Shown in pieces: positions 31,635-31,691 of a stretch of 31,691 nucleotides of DNA. The stretch lies in contig URHR01000017.1 in the NCBI GenBank assembly GCA_900547725.1, positions 1 to 31,691 of the forward strand. The letters are read 5' to 3'. Below the pieces are notes generated by a model. That model saw only the letters and a list, made by a program, of their open reading frames with translations. It was not told the DNA's origin and searched no databases. The translations under genes and the position numbers were made by a program. This DNA is from an uncultured Eubacteriales bacterium. GTDB lineage: Bacteria > Bacillota > Clostridia > Oscillospirales > CAG-272. Positions within the stretch are counted from its first letter, which is position 1; the number at the start of each line of letters is the position of its first letter.

Positions 31635-31691
31635 TTAACTAACCTGAACCATTTCTATCCGGTAGCGGAGAGAGCGCAAGCGCACAAATCC

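Overview
The window reads as chromosomal DNA of a moderately high-GC Gram-positive anaerobe, most likely a Clostridia member (Oscillospirales-like). The reasons are near-perfect TTGACA-17-TATAAT promoters, strong GGAGG ribosome sites, an Rrf2-nifS-nifU-mnmA block, a YdjG/H/I membrane module, and MITE-like and palindromic repeats of a style I associate with gut Firmicutes. The taxonomic call is inference; no rRNA or marker lineage is present.

Layout. (1) 1-6412, minus strand: a four-gene operon with its own consensus promoter, in transcription order a TerB-N/TerB-C protein, a BrxD-like (DUF2791) P-loop ATPase, an Lhr-like DEAD/DEAH helicase and a sugar-phosphate isomerase. The first three form a compact nucleic-acid-processing cassette with likely defence or stress function and are the best candidate for a poorly described system here. 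(2) 6676-11114, plus strand: a glycan operon with a structured leader (DegT aminotransferase, polyprenyl-phosphate sugar transferase, ExoA-like glycosyltransferase, LicD phosphotransferase, TagD), closed by an intrinsic terminator. (3) 11124-13846: a TetR-family regulator followed by oleate hydratase with both catalytic residues. (4) 13928-19010: a sulfur/Fe-S operon cysK-pdxY-like kinase-iscS-nifU-mnmA-rrf2, with two dyads at the promoter and an Rrf2 regulator as the last gene; its terminator lies inside a 348-bp MITE-like element. (5) 19416-20255: a second sugar-phosphate isomerase. (6) 20254-20578: an element bounded by 30-bp inverted repeats. (7) 20593-23967: an unidentified exported, membrane-anchored protein and trpS. 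(8) 23979-24267: a related palindromic repeat. (9) 24392-26115: a PiT phosphate transporter with its DUF47/PhoU-like partner. (10) 26145-27705: a CNNM/CorC-type transporter behind a leader with an attenuator-like hairpin. (11) 27859-28188: rpsU with its own promoter and a bidirectional terminator. (12) 28200-31500, minus strand: SPFH (YdjI-like), zinc-ribbon (YdjG-like) and TPM (YdjH-like) genes without an adjacent pspA.

Nearly every base between operons is taken up by promoters, hairpins or repeats. No rRNA, tRNA, CRISPR array, transposase or replication origin was seen. Gene starts were set by ribosome-binding sites, so several are shorter than the longest open frame.
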